Source of the DNA: Duodenibacillus massiliensis
GTDB taxonomy: Bacteria > Pseudomonadota > Gammaproteobacteria > Burkholderiales > Burkholderiaceae_F
Direction of reading: 5' to 3'
DNA length: 64,000 nucleotides
NCBI RefSeq assembly: GCF_900128485.1
Contig: NZ_LT635859.1
Coordinates: forward strand, 206,848 to 270,847
In this document: positions 35,410-44,836 of the stretch, one piece after another
Position numbering within the stretch: the first letter of the stretch is position 1
Layout: each line of letters starts with the position of its first letter
Notes under the pieces: generated by a model
What the model was told of the DNA's origin: nothing
Database searches by the model: none
What the model saw: only the letters and a program-made list of their open reading frames with translations
Program-made: the position numbers and the translations under genes

Positions 35410-35620
35410 TTTTGAGTTCCGGATGCCGCATCAGCAGCATCCTTGCACTGGCACCCTTCAATACTCTCACCGCGTCGGCAATGCTGACGGACGGCGGAAA
35501 ACTGACCAACAGGTGCAGGTGATCCGGCTGAATCTCCAAAGAAAGTATCTCATACTTTCTTTCAGCGCATATGCTTTCAAGCAACTCACGCAGAGACTGC
35601 GCAACACCGGTGAATGTCAA
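35288..35620 (-). pseudogene. tnpA: TnpA (Y1 HUH transposase), N-terminally truncated
   Basis: 110 residues from TTG 35620 contain the HUH motif QPDHLHLLVSFP (His34, His36) and catalytic Tyr99 in TIKSYIERTE. Y1 transposases of the IS200 type are about 130-150 residues and begin with a strand like YHLVFVTKYRRK. Here that part is absent: upstream in-frame codons give TTTYFLRTKSAKAHL and soon a stop. The conserved first beta strand is thus lost or frameshifted, and the protein is probably inactive. Confidence 0.7.
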
Positions 35621-35639
35621 GTGAGCTTTCGCCGATTTT

Positions 35640-35897
35640 GTTCTTAAAAAGTAGGTTGTAGTCTGAGCTCAGTGAGGGCTTTGCCCTCTCCGCCTTCGGC
35701 GGATTCACCCAGAGTTTTTTGGCCCGTAGAAAAACCTTTGATGCAGCTGTGCTGCACCGTTCGCGTGAGAGGTCGGCAGGCCTGTAGAATGAGCCTCCTC
35801 AGGCAGGAGGAGTCCGAGCCTGAGGCCCGCGGGAAACCGCCATTTACTGGGGCAGAAGCCCCAACAAGCATGGAATCCCCCCGCTTGAGCGGGGGGA
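35640..35897 (-). ncRNA. Structured leader upstream of tnpA, possible orphan HEARO/omega-like RNA
   Basis: In 258 bp there are at least six hairpins: GAGGGC/GCCCTC (35674-35688), TCCGCC/GGCGGA (35689-35703), GCAGC/GCTGC (about 35742-35755), a long GCCTCAGG/CCTGAGG-type stem (about 35791-35826), GGGGC/GCCCC (35849-35862), and the 8-bp end hairpin. Such density is typical of the RNA upstream of iscB genes, yet here tnpA and tnpB follow. The RNA identity is inference. Confidence 0.4.
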
Positions 35898-35902
35898 GGA
35901 TG

Positions 35903-38497
35903 TCAATTTGCTTTCTTCACGTCAAAGACAAAGTGATCGTCCTTGCTGTCCACAACGACATGATCCTTCGGAGCGGCCTTGCCTTCAAGAAGCAACCGCG
36001 CCACTTCGTTTTCGATGTGTTCCTGCACGGCGCGCTTCAACGGCCGAGCGCCGTAAAGCGGATCAAAGCCGACCTTCGCAATTTCATCGAGTGCCGCATC
36101 CGTGACGTCAAGCACCACGTCCTGCGCCGCCACGCGTTTGGCGAGCTTATCGATCTGGATCTTCGCAATCGCGTGGATTGCTTTGGTATCGAGAGCATTA
36201 AAGACCACGATCTCATCAATACGGTTGATGAATTCGGGGCGGAAGTGTTGTTTCACTTCCTGCATCACGGCATCTTTCACTTTGTCATGAGGTTCACCCT
36301 GCATCGCCTGGATTTCCTGGCTGCCCAAGTTACTCGTCATGACAATCACGGTGTTCTTAAAGTCGACGGTGCGGCCCTGGCCGTCGGTCATGCGGCCGTC
36401 GTCCAAAACCTGTAAAAGGACATTAAAAACGTCGGGATGCGCTTTTTCCACTTCGTCGAGCAAAATGACGGAGTAGGGCTTACGGCGCACGGCTTCCGTG
36501 AGGTAGCCGCCCTCTTCGTAACCAACATATCCCGGAGGCGCACCGATCAAACGTGCGACAGAGTGCTTTTCCATGAATTCACTCATGTCGATACGAATCA
36601 TCGCGTCATCGCTGTCAAAGAGGAATTCCGCAAGGGCCTTCGTAAGTTCCGTCTTACCGACACCCGTGGGTCCGAGGAAAAGGAACGAACCGTACGGACG
36701 GTTGGGATCCGAAAGACCTGCGCGGCTTCTCAGAATCGTTTCCGTCACGCGGCGCACAGCCTCAGGCTGCCCGATGACGCGCTTACTTAAGGCGTCAGCC
36801 ATATGAAGAAGTTTCTGGCGTTCGCCTTCCATCATCTTTGCGACCGGAATACCGGTGGCACGGCTTACGACCTCCGCGATTTCCTCAGCGCCCACGCTTG
36901 TGCGCAAAAGCTTCGGACGGCCCTTGTCTTCAACCTTATCCTTCTTTTCAGTCTTTTTGAGTTTTTCTTCAAGCTTCGGAAGGACGGCGTACTGCAGCTC
37001 AGACAAGCGTTCGTACTTGGCTTCACGCCTGCAGGCTTCCATTTCCTGACGCACGCGGTCAATTTCGTTACGGATGTTCTTTTCACCGAGCGCTTCGCTC
37101 TTTTCAGCCTTCCAGATCTCTTCGAGGTCGGAGTACTTGCGCGACAGCGTCTCGATCTCCGCTTCAATTGCGGCGAGGCGCTTCTTACTTGCCTCATCCG
37201 TTTCCTTCTTCATCGCCTCACGTTCAATCTTTAACTGAATCAGACGGCGATCCAATTTATCCAATTCTTCCGGCTTGGAGTCAATCTCCATCTTCACACG
37301 GCTTGCGGCCTCATCAATGAGGTCAATTGCCTTATCCGGAAGGAACCGGTCCGTAATGTAGCGGTGCGACAGTTCCGCGGCCGCGACAATCGCTGGATCC
37401 GTAATTTCCACGCCGTGGTGCGCTTCGTACTTTTCCTGCAGACCACGCAGAATGGCGATTGTGTCTTCCACACTCGGCTCGTCCACAAGGACCTTCTGGA
37501 AGCGGCGTTCAAGTGCCGCATCCTTTTCAATGTACTTGCGGTATTCATCAAGCGTTGTTGCGCCGATCACATGCAGCTCGCCGCGGGCCAGAGCGGGTTT
37601 CAACATATTGCCCGCATCCATGCTGCCCTCGGTCTTACCGGCACCGACCACCGTGTGGATTTCATCAATAAAGAGAATGATCTTGCCGTTGGAAGCCGAA
37701 ACTTCTTTCAGCAGTTTCTTTAAACGCTCTTCAAATTCACCGCGGTACTTGGCACCCGCGATGAGCCCTGCCATATCAAGGGACAGCACGGACTTACCGC
37801 GTAGCGTATCGGGCACTTCGTTATTGACGATACGCTGCGCAAGGCCTTCGACGACGGCGGTCTTACCCACACCGGGTTCACCGATCAGCACCGGGTTGTT
37901 CTTCGTGCGGCGCTGCAGAATCTGCATCGTGCGGCGGATTTCATCATCGCGCCCGATCACGGGATCGAGTTTCCCCATGCGGGCCCGTTCGGTAAGATCC
38001 ACCGTGTACTTCTTGATGGCGTCGCGCCCGCTTTCGCCTTCGGCGTCATCGACCTTTTCGCCGCCGCGAACTTGCGCAATCGCGGCTTCGAGCATCTTGC
38101 GGGTAACGCCCGCCGAACCCAAAAGCCTGGAGGTGTCAAGCGTGTTGTCCGTCAAGGCGAGCAAAAACATTTCCGAAGAAATGAATTCGTCGCCGTGGGC
38201 CATCGCCTCTTTTTCAGTGAGGTTCAAAGCGCGGCCGAGGTCACGGCTTACCTGAACGTCGCCGCCCGTGCCGCTCACCTTCGGGAGGTTTTCAATCGCG
38301 GCATCGGCTTCGCGCTTGACCTGCTGGGCGTTGCCGCCCGAGCGTTCAATGAGGCTTACGGTGCCGCCCTCTTCGTCAGCAAGCATTGCCGCAAGCACAT
38401 GCACCGGTTCGATGAACTGGTTGTCGTGCGCCAGGGCAATCGACTGCGCCTCAGAGAGCGCCTGCTGGAATTTGGTCGTGAGTTTATCTTGTCTCAT
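35903..38497 (-). CDS. clpB: ATP-dependent disaggregase ClpB
   Basis: An 864-residue Hsp100 chaperone that solubilises aggregates together with DnaK. It has an N-terminal Clp repeat domain, AAA1 with Walker [14 protein letters not shown], the coiled-coil middle domain (about 410-530, [22 protein letters not shown]...), and AAA2 with [14 protein letters not shown] and the pore loop GYVGYEEGG. The length is normal. A sigma32-type promoter lies 70 bp upstream. An IS end sits 6 bp after its stop. Confidence 0.98.
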   Translation of the reverse strand: MRQDKLTTKFQQALSEAQSIALAHDNQFIEPVHVLAAMLADEEGGTVSLIERSGGNAQQVKREADAAIENLPKVSGTGGDVQVSRDLGRALNLTEKEAMAHGDEFISSEMFLLALTDNTLDTSRLLGSAGVTRKMLEAAIAQVRGGEKVDDAEGESGRDAIKKYTVDLTERARMGKLDPVIGRDDEIRRTMQILQRRTKNNPVLIGEPGVGKTAVVEGLAQRIVNNEVPDTLRGKSVLSLDMAGLIAGAKYRGEFEERLKKLLKEVSASNGKIILFIDEIHTVVGAGKTEGSMDAGNMLKPALARGELHVIGATTLDEYRKYIEKDAALERRFQKVLVDEPSVEDTIAILRGLQEKYEAHHGVEITDPAIVAAAELSHRYITDRFLPDKAIDLIDEAASRVKMEIDSKPEELDKLDRRLIQLKIEREAMKKETDEASKKRLAAIEAEIETLSRKYSDLEEIWKAEKSEALGEKNIRNEIDRVRQEMEACRREAKYERLSELQYAVLPKLEEKLKKTEKKDKVEDKGRPKLLRTSVGAEEIAEVVSRATGIPVAKMMEGERQKLLHMADALSKRVIGQPEAVRRVTETILRSRAGLSDPNRPYGSFLFLGPTGVGKTELTKALAEFLFDSDDAMIRIDMSEFMEKHSVARLIGAPPGYVGYEEGGYLTEAVRRKPYSVILLDEVEKAHPDVFNVLLQVLDDGRMTDGQGRTVDFKNTVIVMTSNLGSQEIQAMQGEPHDKVKDAVMQEVKQHFRPEFINRIDEIVVFNALDTKAIHAIAKIQIDKLAKRVAAQDVVLDVTDAALDEIAKVGFDPLYGARPLKRAVQEHIENEVARLLLEGKAAPKDHVVVDSKDDHFVFDVKKAN

Positions 38498-38566
38498 GTG
38501 TCTGAATTCCCTTCGGTTGAGTCCTTAAAGCGGACCCGAACCGACGTCTAAAAGCTGTTAACCGCT

Positions 38567-38595
38567 ATATGCGGCCGACACATCCGCTTTTCAAG
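38567..38595 (-). promoter_or_regulatory. Sigma32 (RpoH) heat-shock promoter of clpB
   Basis: On the minus strand CTTGAAA (38589-38595), 14 bp, CCGCATAT (38567-38574). This matches the RpoH consensus CTTGAAA-N11-16-CCCCATNT at all but one position. It is correctly placed for clpB, a classical heat-shock gene. Confidence 0.8.
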
Positions 38596-38649
38596 GAAAA
38601 TCCGAATCTGAAAATCCGAATAAAACGAGTCGGGAAAAGGCTTTGCGCC

Positions 38650-38691
38650 TGTATCGATACAGTCTGATACAAGATTCCCGGCCTCTTGTAT
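38650..38691. promoter_or_regulatory. Palindromic candidate operators upstream of tctC
   Basis: A perfect 12-bp palindrome TGTATCGATACA (38650-38661) is followed by ATACAAGA (38667-38674) and TCTTGTAT (38684-38691), an 8-bp inverted repeat with a 9-bp gap. They lie in the clpB-tctC divergent region. A TAGAAT -10-like box near 38802 lacks a good -35, suggesting activator dependence. A C9 tract (38738-38746) lies between. Confidence 0.45.
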
Positions 38692-38900
38692 TCGTCACTA
38701 CACCCGAGCCCGGACACCCCATTTTTTTCCTGCCGTACCCCCCCCCGCCTCAGGCCCTGCAAATACAGCATTTTGCATAGGCGGAAATCCCCAACCAATC
38801 CTAGAATCAACGGCAGTTTTTCCAATTTGAACAACAAAACGCCGGCTCAATCGCGTCCACTGCGAGGGTGCCGGTGCAGTACGCACGAAAGGAAGATGAA

Positions 38901-39896
38901 GTGGTAAACAACAACCGTCGCGCCATTCTCGGCGCAGCCCTCGCGGCACCCGTTCTTTCCTGGGCCCCGGTGGCCCTGTCTCAAACCGGCACCGGCTCCA
39001 ACCCGATCCGCATTGTGGTTCCCTATCCCCCCGGAGGTCCGCTTGACGTTTCGGCGCGCGCCATTGCCGAAGCCGTGCAGAAGTCTCTGGGTAACGTCAT
39101 CGTCGACAACCGTCCCGGTGCGGGCGGCAACCGCGGCGTAAGCTACCTCGCTAAGCAGCCCGGTGACGGCATGACGCTCTGTGTGGGTGCTGTGGCCACG
39201 CACGCCATCAACCCGAACCTTTTTAAGAACCTTCCCTACGATCCGGTGAAGGACTTCCGCCCCGTCACGCTCATCGCACACGTTCCCAACGTGCTCGTTG
39301 TGACGCCTGAATTTGAAAAGCGGACCGGCATTAAGTCAGTGGCCGACCTCATTGCCTACTGTAAGAAAAACCCGGATAAGTTGAATTACGCTTCGGGCGG
39401 CAACGGTTCGGGCGGCCATATGGCTGGCGAACTTCTCAAAGCCAAGGCCGGCATCCGTATGGTGCATATCCCGTACGCGGGCGCAGCCGCCGCGCAGCTT
39501 TCTGTCCTCGCGGGCCAGACGGATCTTATTTTCGATAACCTCGCAAGCGCCACCGCGAACATCAAGTCCGGAAAACTCATTCCGCTTGCTGTCACGACCA
39601 CGACGCGTGCCGCAGCACTTCCCAACGTCCCCACGATGGCTGAAGCGGGCGTCCCCGGTTTTGACATTTCCACCTGGTACGGTCTTTTTGTGCCGGCTTC
39701 TACGCCCGACAAGATCCTTAACCGCTTAAACAAAGTGATTACGGATGCTTTAAAGACCTCGGCCTTGAAGGAACGCCTTGCGCGTTTGGGCGGCGAAGCA
39801 GCCCCCTGCTCAAGCGCCGACTTCGCGAAACTCATCCAGAGTGAACTCACGAAGTACGCTGAGATCGTGAAGGTCTCCGGCGCCCGCGTGGATTAA
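38901..39896 (+). CDS. tctC: Bug/TctC-family tripartite transporter substrate-binding protein
   Basis: A 331-residue periplasmic binding protein of the Bug family, starting at GTG 38901 with AAGGAAG 5 bases upstream. The signal region (NNNRRAILGAALAAPVLSWAPVALS) contains RR and may be Tat-compatible. Family features include PIRIVVPYPPGGPLDVSAR, NRPGAGGNRG, YASGGNGSGGHMAGEL and VPTMAEAGVPGFD. The substrate is unknown; carboxylic acids such as citrate are usual. It is encoded 150 bp before tctB. Confidence 0.92.
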   Translation: MVNNNRRAILGAALAAPVLSWAPVALSQTGTGSNPIRIVVPYPPGGPLDVSARAIAEAVQKSLGNVIVDNRPGAGGNRGVSYLAKQPGDGMTLCVGAVATHAINPNLFKNLPYDPVKDFRPVTLIAHVPNVLVVTPEFEKRTGIKSVADLIAYCKKNPDKLNYASGGNGSGGHMAGELLKAKAGIRMVHIPYAGAAAAQLSVLAGQTDLIFDNLASATANIKSGKLIPLAVTTTTRAAALPNVPTMAEAGVPGFDISTWYGLFVPASTPDKILNRLNKVITDALKTSALKERLARLGGEAAPCSSADFAKLIQSELTKYAEIVKVSGARVD

Positions 39897-39918
39897 CGCA
39901 TCAGGCGTCAAAACAAAG

Positions 39919-39958
39919 AAAGCGGTTTTTCGGCAGCCCTTTGCCGGAGAACCGCTTT
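39919..39958 (+). other. Hairpin between tctC and tctB
   Basis: AAAGCGGTT and AACCGCTTTT bracket an inner CGGCA/TGCCG pairing, giving a long imperfect stem. The T-run after it is short, so partial termination or mRNA protection favouring the binding protein over the membrane subunits is likely. Confidence 0.55.
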
Positions 39959-40044
39959 TCGTACAATTTCCGTCTTTTTTACGGACGTTCTCGGATAAAC
40001 TCCCCCGCTTTTCCTGAAGAACCGTCCGCAGCAGAAGTTTCATT

Positions 40045-40515
40045 ATGTCCTTGCGCAACGCCAAAGATTTTTGGGCCGGCATTTTGTTTGCCGTCACAGG
40101 CGTGCTTGCCATTGTCACCGTCCAGGAGCACAGTCTCGGATCCGCCGCCCGCATGGGCCCCGCGTACTTTCCGACGCTTTTGGGAGGCATTCTCACCGTA
40201 CTCGGGGTGATTCTCTCTTTGCGCGGGCTTTTCTCGCGTGAAGCGCTTGTTGAGCCCGACGGCGGCCGCGTCGAACCCTTTCACTGGAAGATCTTCTTTC
40301 TGGTGCTGGGCTCCGTGCTCGCGTTTTCACTGCTTCTCGCAAGCTGCGGCCTCATGATTGCGATTGCCGCGATGGTGATGATTTCAGCGTTGGCAGACAA
40401 AAACTTTCGGTTGAAAGAAACCCTCATCGTGATTGTCGTTTTGGACGTCATCGCCTGGGTAATCTTTGTTTACGGCGTCGGAATGCTCATTCCGGTCTGG
40501 CCGGCATTTCTCTAA
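40045..40515 (+). CDS. tctB: Tripartite tricarboxylate transporter, small membrane subunit TctB
   Basis: A 156-residue protein with four hydrophobic segments (FWAGILFAVTGVLAIVTV; FPTLLGGILTVLGVILSL; FFLVLGSVLAFSLLLASCGL; TLIVIVVLDVIAWVIFVYGVGM). It is the TctB-type small subunit. It starts 149 bp after tctC and 12 bp before tctA. The sequence is poorly conserved in this family, so the call rests largely on topology and context. Confidence 0.85.
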   Translation: MSLRNAKDFWAGILFAVTGVLAIVTVQEHSLGSAARMGPAYFPTLLGGILTVLGVILSLRGLFSREALVEPDGGRVEPFHWKIFFLVLGSVLAFSLLLASCGLMIAIAAMVMISALADKNFRLKETLIVIVVLDVIAWVIFVYGVGMLIPVWPAFL

Positions 40516-40527
40516 GGAGCCGGCACC

Positions 40528-42036
40528 ATGGATCTTATTAATAACCTTCTGGTCGGTTTTGAAGCAGCGCTGTCGCTCCAAAACATCCTCTACTGCTTTT
40601 TCGGTGTCACGATCGGAACGCTTATCGGCGTACTCCCGGGGATGGGCCCGGTGGCAACGGTTGCGATGCTTCTGCCCGCCACCTACGCGCTTGATCCCTC
40701 TTCGGCCCTCATTATGTTGGCCGGTATTTACTACGGCGCGCAGTACGGGGGCTCAACCACCGCCATTCTTGTGAATATTCCCGGCGAAGCCGCAGCGGTT
40801 GTGACCTGTATCGACGGCCACAAGATGGCTAAAAACGGCCGCGCGGGTGCGGCTTTGGGGATTGCAGCACTCGGATCCTTCTTTGCCGGGTGCGTGGCAA
40901 CACTACTTATTGCCGCCTTTGCGCCGCCTTTGACCGCCATTGCCTTTGAGTTCGGGCCCGCGGAATACTTCAGTCTCATGGTGCTTGGCTTGATCGGTGC
41001 TGTGGTGCTTGCAACCGGGTCGCTTCTCAAAGCCGTCTGCATGATTTTGGTGGGGTTACTCCTGGGCCTTGTCGGTACCGACGTCAATTCCGGGGCCTTA
41101 CGGTACACCTTCGGGTTTGACGAACTGCAGGAAGGCATCGATTTCGTTGCGCTTTCAATGGGCATTTACGGCTTTGCCGAAATCATGAGTAACCTCGAGC
41201 AAAACGAGCGCAGGACGTTGATCCCGGGCAAAGTCGGCTCCGTTCTTCCGACCAAAGCCGACCTCAAGGCAAGTTCCGGTCCGATTCTGCGCGGTACGGT
41301 CCTGGGCTCCCTTCTCGGCGTGCTCCCCGGGGGAGGCGCACTGCTCTCGAGCTTTGCAAGCTACACCATCGAAAAGAAACTTGCGGGTACAAAGGCGAGT
41401 CCCGCTTTCGGCCAGGGCAACATCCGCGGCGTGGCGGGACCTGAGTCCGCCAATAACGCCGGTTCTCAGACCTCCTTTATTCCGATGCTGACACTCGGGA
41501 TTCCGTCAAATGCCGTCATGGCCCTGATGATCGGCGCCATGATGATTCACGACATTGTGCCCGGACCTCAGGTGATGACCTCCAACCCCGCGCTTTTTTG
41601 GGGATTGATTGTCAGTATGTGGGTGGGTAACCTCATGCTCATCATTCTCAACCTCCCCATGATCGGCGTTTGGGTGCAGTTACTCAAGGTCCCCTACCGG
41701 TGGCTTTTCCCGGCGATTCTCGTTTTCTGCTGCATCGGCGTCTATTCGATCAACAACAATGTCTGGGACGTGTGGATGACGATTGCGTTCGGTGCCCTGG
41801 GGTATCTCTTTCATAAACTCGGGTGCGAAGCCGCTCCCTTGATCCTCGGCTTCATTCTGGGCCCCATGATGGAAGAAAACCTCAGACGCGCGCTTTTGAT
41901 TTCCCGCGGTGACCCCATGGTCTTTTTCACGAGTCCCATTTCCTGCGGGCTTCTCCTCGTGTCGCTTTTGCTGCTCGTGGTGGTCGCAGCCCCCGCGATC
42001 CGCAAAAAACGTAACACGGCCTTCCGCGAAGACTGA
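40528..42036 (+). CDS. tctA: Tripartite tricarboxylate transporter, large membrane subunit TctA
   Basis: A 502-residue inner-membrane protein with about 12 helices. The family repeats are present: GVLPGMGPVATVAMLLPATY, GIYYGAQYGGSTTAILVNIPGE near the N terminus, and the corresponding GVLPGGGALLSSFASY, VAGPESANNAGSQTSFIPMLTLGIP in the second half. It uses an ion gradient to import the substrate delivered by TctC. AGGAG lies upstream of its ATG. A terminator follows. Confidence 0.95.
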   Translation: MDLINNLLVGFEAALSLQNILYCFFGVTIGTLIGVLPGMGPVATVAMLLPATYALDPSSALIMLAGIYYGAQYGGSTTAILVNIPGEAAAVVTCIDGHKMAKNGRAGAALGIAALGSFFAGCVATLLIAAFAPPLTAIAFEFGPAEYFSLMVLGLIGAVVLATGSLLKAVCMILVGLLLGLVGTDVNSGALRYTFGFDELQEGIDFVALSMGIYGFAEIMSNLEQNERRTLIPGKVGSVLPTKADLKASSGPILRGTVLGSLLGVLPGGGALLSSFASYTIEKKLAGTKASPAFGQGNIRGVAGPESANNAGSQTSFIPMLTLGIPSNAVMALMIGAMMIHDIVPGPQVMTSNPALFWGLIVSMWVGNLMLIILNLPMIGVWVQLLKVPYRWLFPAILVFCCIGVYSINNNVWDVWMTIAFGALGYLFHKLGCEAAPLILGFILGPMMEENLRRALLISRGDPMVFFTSPISCGLLLVSLLLLVVVAAPAIRKKRNTAFRED

Positions 42037-42041
42037 TAATG

Positions 42042-42083
42042 TTCGGGCTCAGAAACGATTAACGTTCTGAGCCCGAATTTTTT
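42042..42083 (+). terminator. Intrinsic terminator after tctA
   Basis: TTCGGGCTCAGAA (42042-42054) and TTCTGAGCCCGAA (42065-42077) form a perfect 13-bp stem with a 10-base loop, followed by six T. Confidence 0.93.
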
Positions 42084-42098
42084 GCCCACATTCTTCCA

Positions 42099-43460
42099 AT
42101 GTCCGAGACCTCCTCTTTTGACGCTTTCCCGGCGGTTATCCTCCCCTCAGGCACTGCGCCCGCGGGCACCCTTCAGTGCCCGAGAACGCTGCCTCCGACC
42201 GCGTGGGACCTAGCGGCGAAAAACGCAGCCCCGGATTTAGCCAAGGGTGGCTTCGGCCGCATGGGGGCACTGGTGACGATCGACGATGCCGGACGCGTCA
42301 CCGCGCACTACGCCTTCACGTCCCACGCAGAGCGCGATCGCACCGTGCCGGGACCGGGTAAAGCCCGAACCGACTGGCCGCGTTTGAACCGCACCGACGT
42401 TCCGGTGCTCTGCTTTACCGATGCCGCAGGCAACTCCTTTACGCTCGCGGAGCTCCTTACCGAACTCTTTGCGCCCTTCCCGGACAAAAATCCGCTGCAG
42501 GGCGGCGCGGAACAGGAGCTCAGACGTGCGCTCTGGCGGTTCACGACGCTTGCTTCAGCGACGTCCCCCCTGGTACGGCTCGTTGCGGCCCTTAACCGCA
42601 CCCGGGCTGAAAACAGCACCCACGCTTCCCGCATCATCAGCATGACCGAATGGTGGGTGGGCACTTCGCCCGCGCACGACATCCGTTTTAACGGCACCTT
42701 TTACGGGCCTGAGAAGTCAGCCGTTTATCTTCTCGAACGCCTTTTAAAGGGCGGGGAAAGGTTGCCGGAACCCTTACCGCGCTGGGATCCGGCCGTCCCC
42801 GTCACTCCTCAAATCCTCTACGAAGACCGGGACCTCGTTGTGGTCAACAAACCGTCGCGCCTTGCGTCCGTGCCCGGTATCCGCGAAAAGGTGAGCGCCA
42901 AAAGTGTGTTGGAAGAAACGGTCGGGGCCCTGCACGTCGTGCACCGGCTCGACGCCGACACCTCAGGTGTCTTACTTTTTGCTAAAAATAAAGAAGCGCT
43001 TGCCGTCATTAACGAAGACTTCCGCGCCCGGCGCGTGCATAAGCGCTATGCGGCGCTTTTGGAAGGCGACGTCGCCGAAGGCAGCGGAAGCGTCGCGCTG
43101 CCGCTCGCGCTAAACGTCTTTGACCGCCCTCGGCAGTGTGTGCTCCCCGTCGCAGCCGGCGGTTCTGAGGCCCTCACGCGCTTTGAGGTGGTGCGGCGCA
43201 TCTCCGGGAAAGAGAGGACCTGCACACTCATCAATCTCTTCCCCGAAACCGGCCGCACCCATCAGCTGCGGATTCACTGTGCGCATCACCTGGGGCTTAA
43301 TGCCCCGATTGCCGGCGACCCGTTTTACTCACATGCCGGGTTAAAAGCCGAGGCACCCGGAGTCCGTTTGTGCCTGCATGCGGCTGAGCTCACGTTTATC
43401 CATCCGATCACAAAAAAGACTATTTGCATCGTCAGTGCCCCGCCTTTTGGTTATGATTAG
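42099..43460 (+). CDS. RluA-family RNA pseudouridine synthase with long N-terminal extension
   Basis: A 453-residue protein. The C-terminal ~220 residues are an RluA-type catalytic domain with HRLDADTSGVLLFAKN (catalytic Asp in HRLD) and GRTHQLRIHCAHHLGLNAPIAGDPFY. This form modifies rRNA or tRNA uridines. About 210 residues precede it, much more than in RluA/RluC; such N-terminal regions occur in a subgroup of RluA-like enzymes, and its role is unknown. No S4 domain is evident. The target cannot be told from sequence. Confidence 0.85.
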   Translation: MSETSSFDAFPAVILPSGTAPAGTLQCPRTLPPTAWDLAAKNAAPDLAKGGFGRMGALVTIDDAGRVTAHYAFTSHAERDRTVPGPGKARTDWPRLNRTDVPVLCFTDAAGNSFTLAELLTELFAPFPDKNPLQGGAEQELRRALWRFTTLASATSPLVRLVAALNRTRAENSTHASRIISMTEWWVGTSPAHDIRFNGTFYGPEKSAVYLLERLLKGGERLPEPLPRWDPAVPVTPQILYEDRDLVVVNKPSRLASVPGIREKVSAKSVLEETVGALHVVHRLDADTSGVLLFAKNKEALAVINEDFRARRVHKRYAALLEGDVAEGSGSVALPLALNVFDRPRQCVLPVAAGGSEALTRFEVVRRISGKERTCTLINLFPETGRTHQLRIHCAHHLGLNAPIAGDPFYSHAGLKAEAPGVRLCLHAAELTFIHPITKKTICIVSAPPFGYD

Positions 43461-43574
43461 GAAATACGGCCGCAGAAACACACGTTTGCGGCACCACTCT
43501 TGACAGAACACAAATGCCGGACGAACAATCTAAGCCACCTCTTGCACCCTTTGTTTTCTTTCGGGGACATCGCC

Positions 43575-44612
43575 ATGCGCGCTGAACTCGAAACGTGGCT
43601 TCACGCCCAGTGGGCCAAGCGCGGTCTTGCCGCCTGGCTTTTAAGTCCTTTAAGCCTCATTTACCTTGCCGCGGTACGCATGCGCGCACACCGCATCCGC
43701 GCTGAAAAGCTCCCCGTCCCGGTTTTGGTTGTCGGCAACATCTATGTCGGGGGCACCGGCAAAACCCCGGTCACGATTCAACTCGTGCGGACACTCAAAG
43801 CCGTGGGCTATAAGCCCGGCGTCATCAGCCGCGGTTTCGGCCGCAAGGGGGATACGCCGCAGTTGGTGACTCCGGAATCAGACGCCCGCGTCGTGGGCGA
43901 CGAACCGCTTCTGATTGCCCAGCAAACCGGGTGCCCGGCAGCCGTGGGGCGCGATCGTGTGGCCGCAGGAAAGCTTCTTCTTGCTTCGCACCCCGAGATC
44001 AATGTGATTGTGAGCGATGACGGTCTGCAGCATCTGCGCCTTGCGCGTGACTTTGAACTGGCCGTGATCGGCGCGCGCGGCATCGGTAACGGCTGGGTGC
44101 TCCCGGCGGGGCCCTTACGTGAACCGCCCTCAAGGCTTGACACCGTTGACGCATTGGTTTTAAACGCCACAACGGACACCATCGCAAGCAGAACGCCGCG
44201 CTTTGCCGCAACAAGCCAGATCGGCGCCGCGCATCAGCTCGCAACCGGGGCGACTGCCCATATTGACGACCTTTCGGACAAAATCAATAAGGCGAAATCG
44301 CGCGTTTTGGCCGCAGCCGGCATTGCCTCGCCCGAGCGCTTTTTTGCGATGCTCAGGGCCCACGATATCGCCTGCGCGGAACTGCGGCTCGGTGACCACT
44401 ACAGCTTTGAAGTCAATCCCTTCGAGCACTGGGACACCGACTATATTTTCGTGACGGGTAAAGACGCCGTGAAGTGCAGGCAGATTCCGGAACTTGCCCA
44501 AGACCCCCGCATCTGGGCGGTGGACCTTGAGATGCATCTTGATCCCTATCTGATTGAACTTGTTCTGGGGCGCTTAAAAGAACTCAAACAAACCGCACCA
44601 AAAAACCACTAA
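43575..44612 (+). CDS. lpxK: Tetraacyldisaccharide 4'-kinase
   Basis: A 345-residue inner-membrane-associated kinase phosphorylating the lipid A disaccharide precursor. An N-terminal hydrophobic segment (LLSPLSLIYLAAVRMRAHRIR) precedes the Walker A VGNIYVGGTGKTPVT, ISRGFGR, VGDEPLLIA and VIVSDDGLQHLRLARDFEL. ATG 43575 is preferred over an in-frame TTG at 43500 because GGGGA lies 8 bases upstream and the shorter protein has the family's N terminus. It is followed by the trm112-like and kdsB genes, the usual LPS-core arrangement. Confidence 0.96.
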   Translation: MRAELETWLHAQWAKRGLAAWLLSPLSLIYLAAVRMRAHRIRAEKLPVPVLVVGNIYVGGTGKTPVTIQLVRTLKAVGYKPGVISRGFGRKGDTPQLVTPESDARVVGDEPLLIAQQTGCPAAVGRDRVAAGKLLLASHPEINVIVSDDGLQHLRLARDFELAVIGARGIGNGWVLPAGPLREPPSRLDTVDALVLNATTDTIASRTPRFAATSQIGAAHQLATGATAHIDDLSDKINKAKSRVLAAAGIASPERFFAMLRAHDIACAELRLGDHYSFEVNPFEHWDTDYIFVTGKDAVKCRQIPELAQDPRIWAVDLEMHLDPYLIELVLGRLKELKQTAPKNH

Positions 44613-44626
44613 AGTCTGAAACAAAA

Positions 44627-44833
44627 ATGGATACCCGTTTAACCGATGTTCTCGTCTGCCCCGTCTGTAAGGGGCCGCTTCACTTTGATCACGCAACTTC
44701 GGAACTTCAGTGCGCCAAGTGCGCGCTTGCGTTTCCCGTCAAAGACGACATTCCGCAGATGCTGGTGAAAGACGCGCGCGAGCTCACCCCTGAAGAAATC
44801 GAAAAAGCCCGCGTCAAGCCCGCGGAGGCCTAG
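44627..44833 (+). CDS. Trm112/YcaR-family small zinc-ribbon protein
   Basis: A 68-residue protein, MDTRLTDVLVCPVCKGPL...LQCAKCALAFPVKDDIPQML, with two CxxC pairs. It corresponds to the YcaR family found between lpxK and kdsB in many proteobacteria; the eukaryotic relative Trm112 activates methyltransferases. Its bacterial role is not established. It starts 14 bp after lpxK and ends 3 bp before kdsB. Confidence 0.93.
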   Translation: MDTRLTDVLVCPVCKGPLHFDHATSELQCAKCALAFPVKDDIPQMLVKDARELTPEEIEKARVKPAEA

Positions 44834-44836
44834 ATC

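Larger units (their letters stand above)
34051..35897 (-). mobile_element. IS200/IS605-type element with tnpA fragment and tnpB
   Basis: One end carries hairpin CCCCCGTCT/AGACGGGGG (34051-34070), just past the DUF2863-like gene. The other has CCCCCCGC-TTGA-GCGGGGGG (35877-35896), 6 bp from the clpB stop. Between them are tnpB, an N-terminally short tnpA and a structured non-coding leader. The gene order tnpA-tnpB in one direction is that of IS605-like units. Precise ends are not proven. Confidence 0.75.

Noticed and set aside
38738-38746. C9 tract as a sequencing error
   Set aside because: It lies in a non-coding region and cannot be tested from one sequence; kept as a possible variable tract instead.
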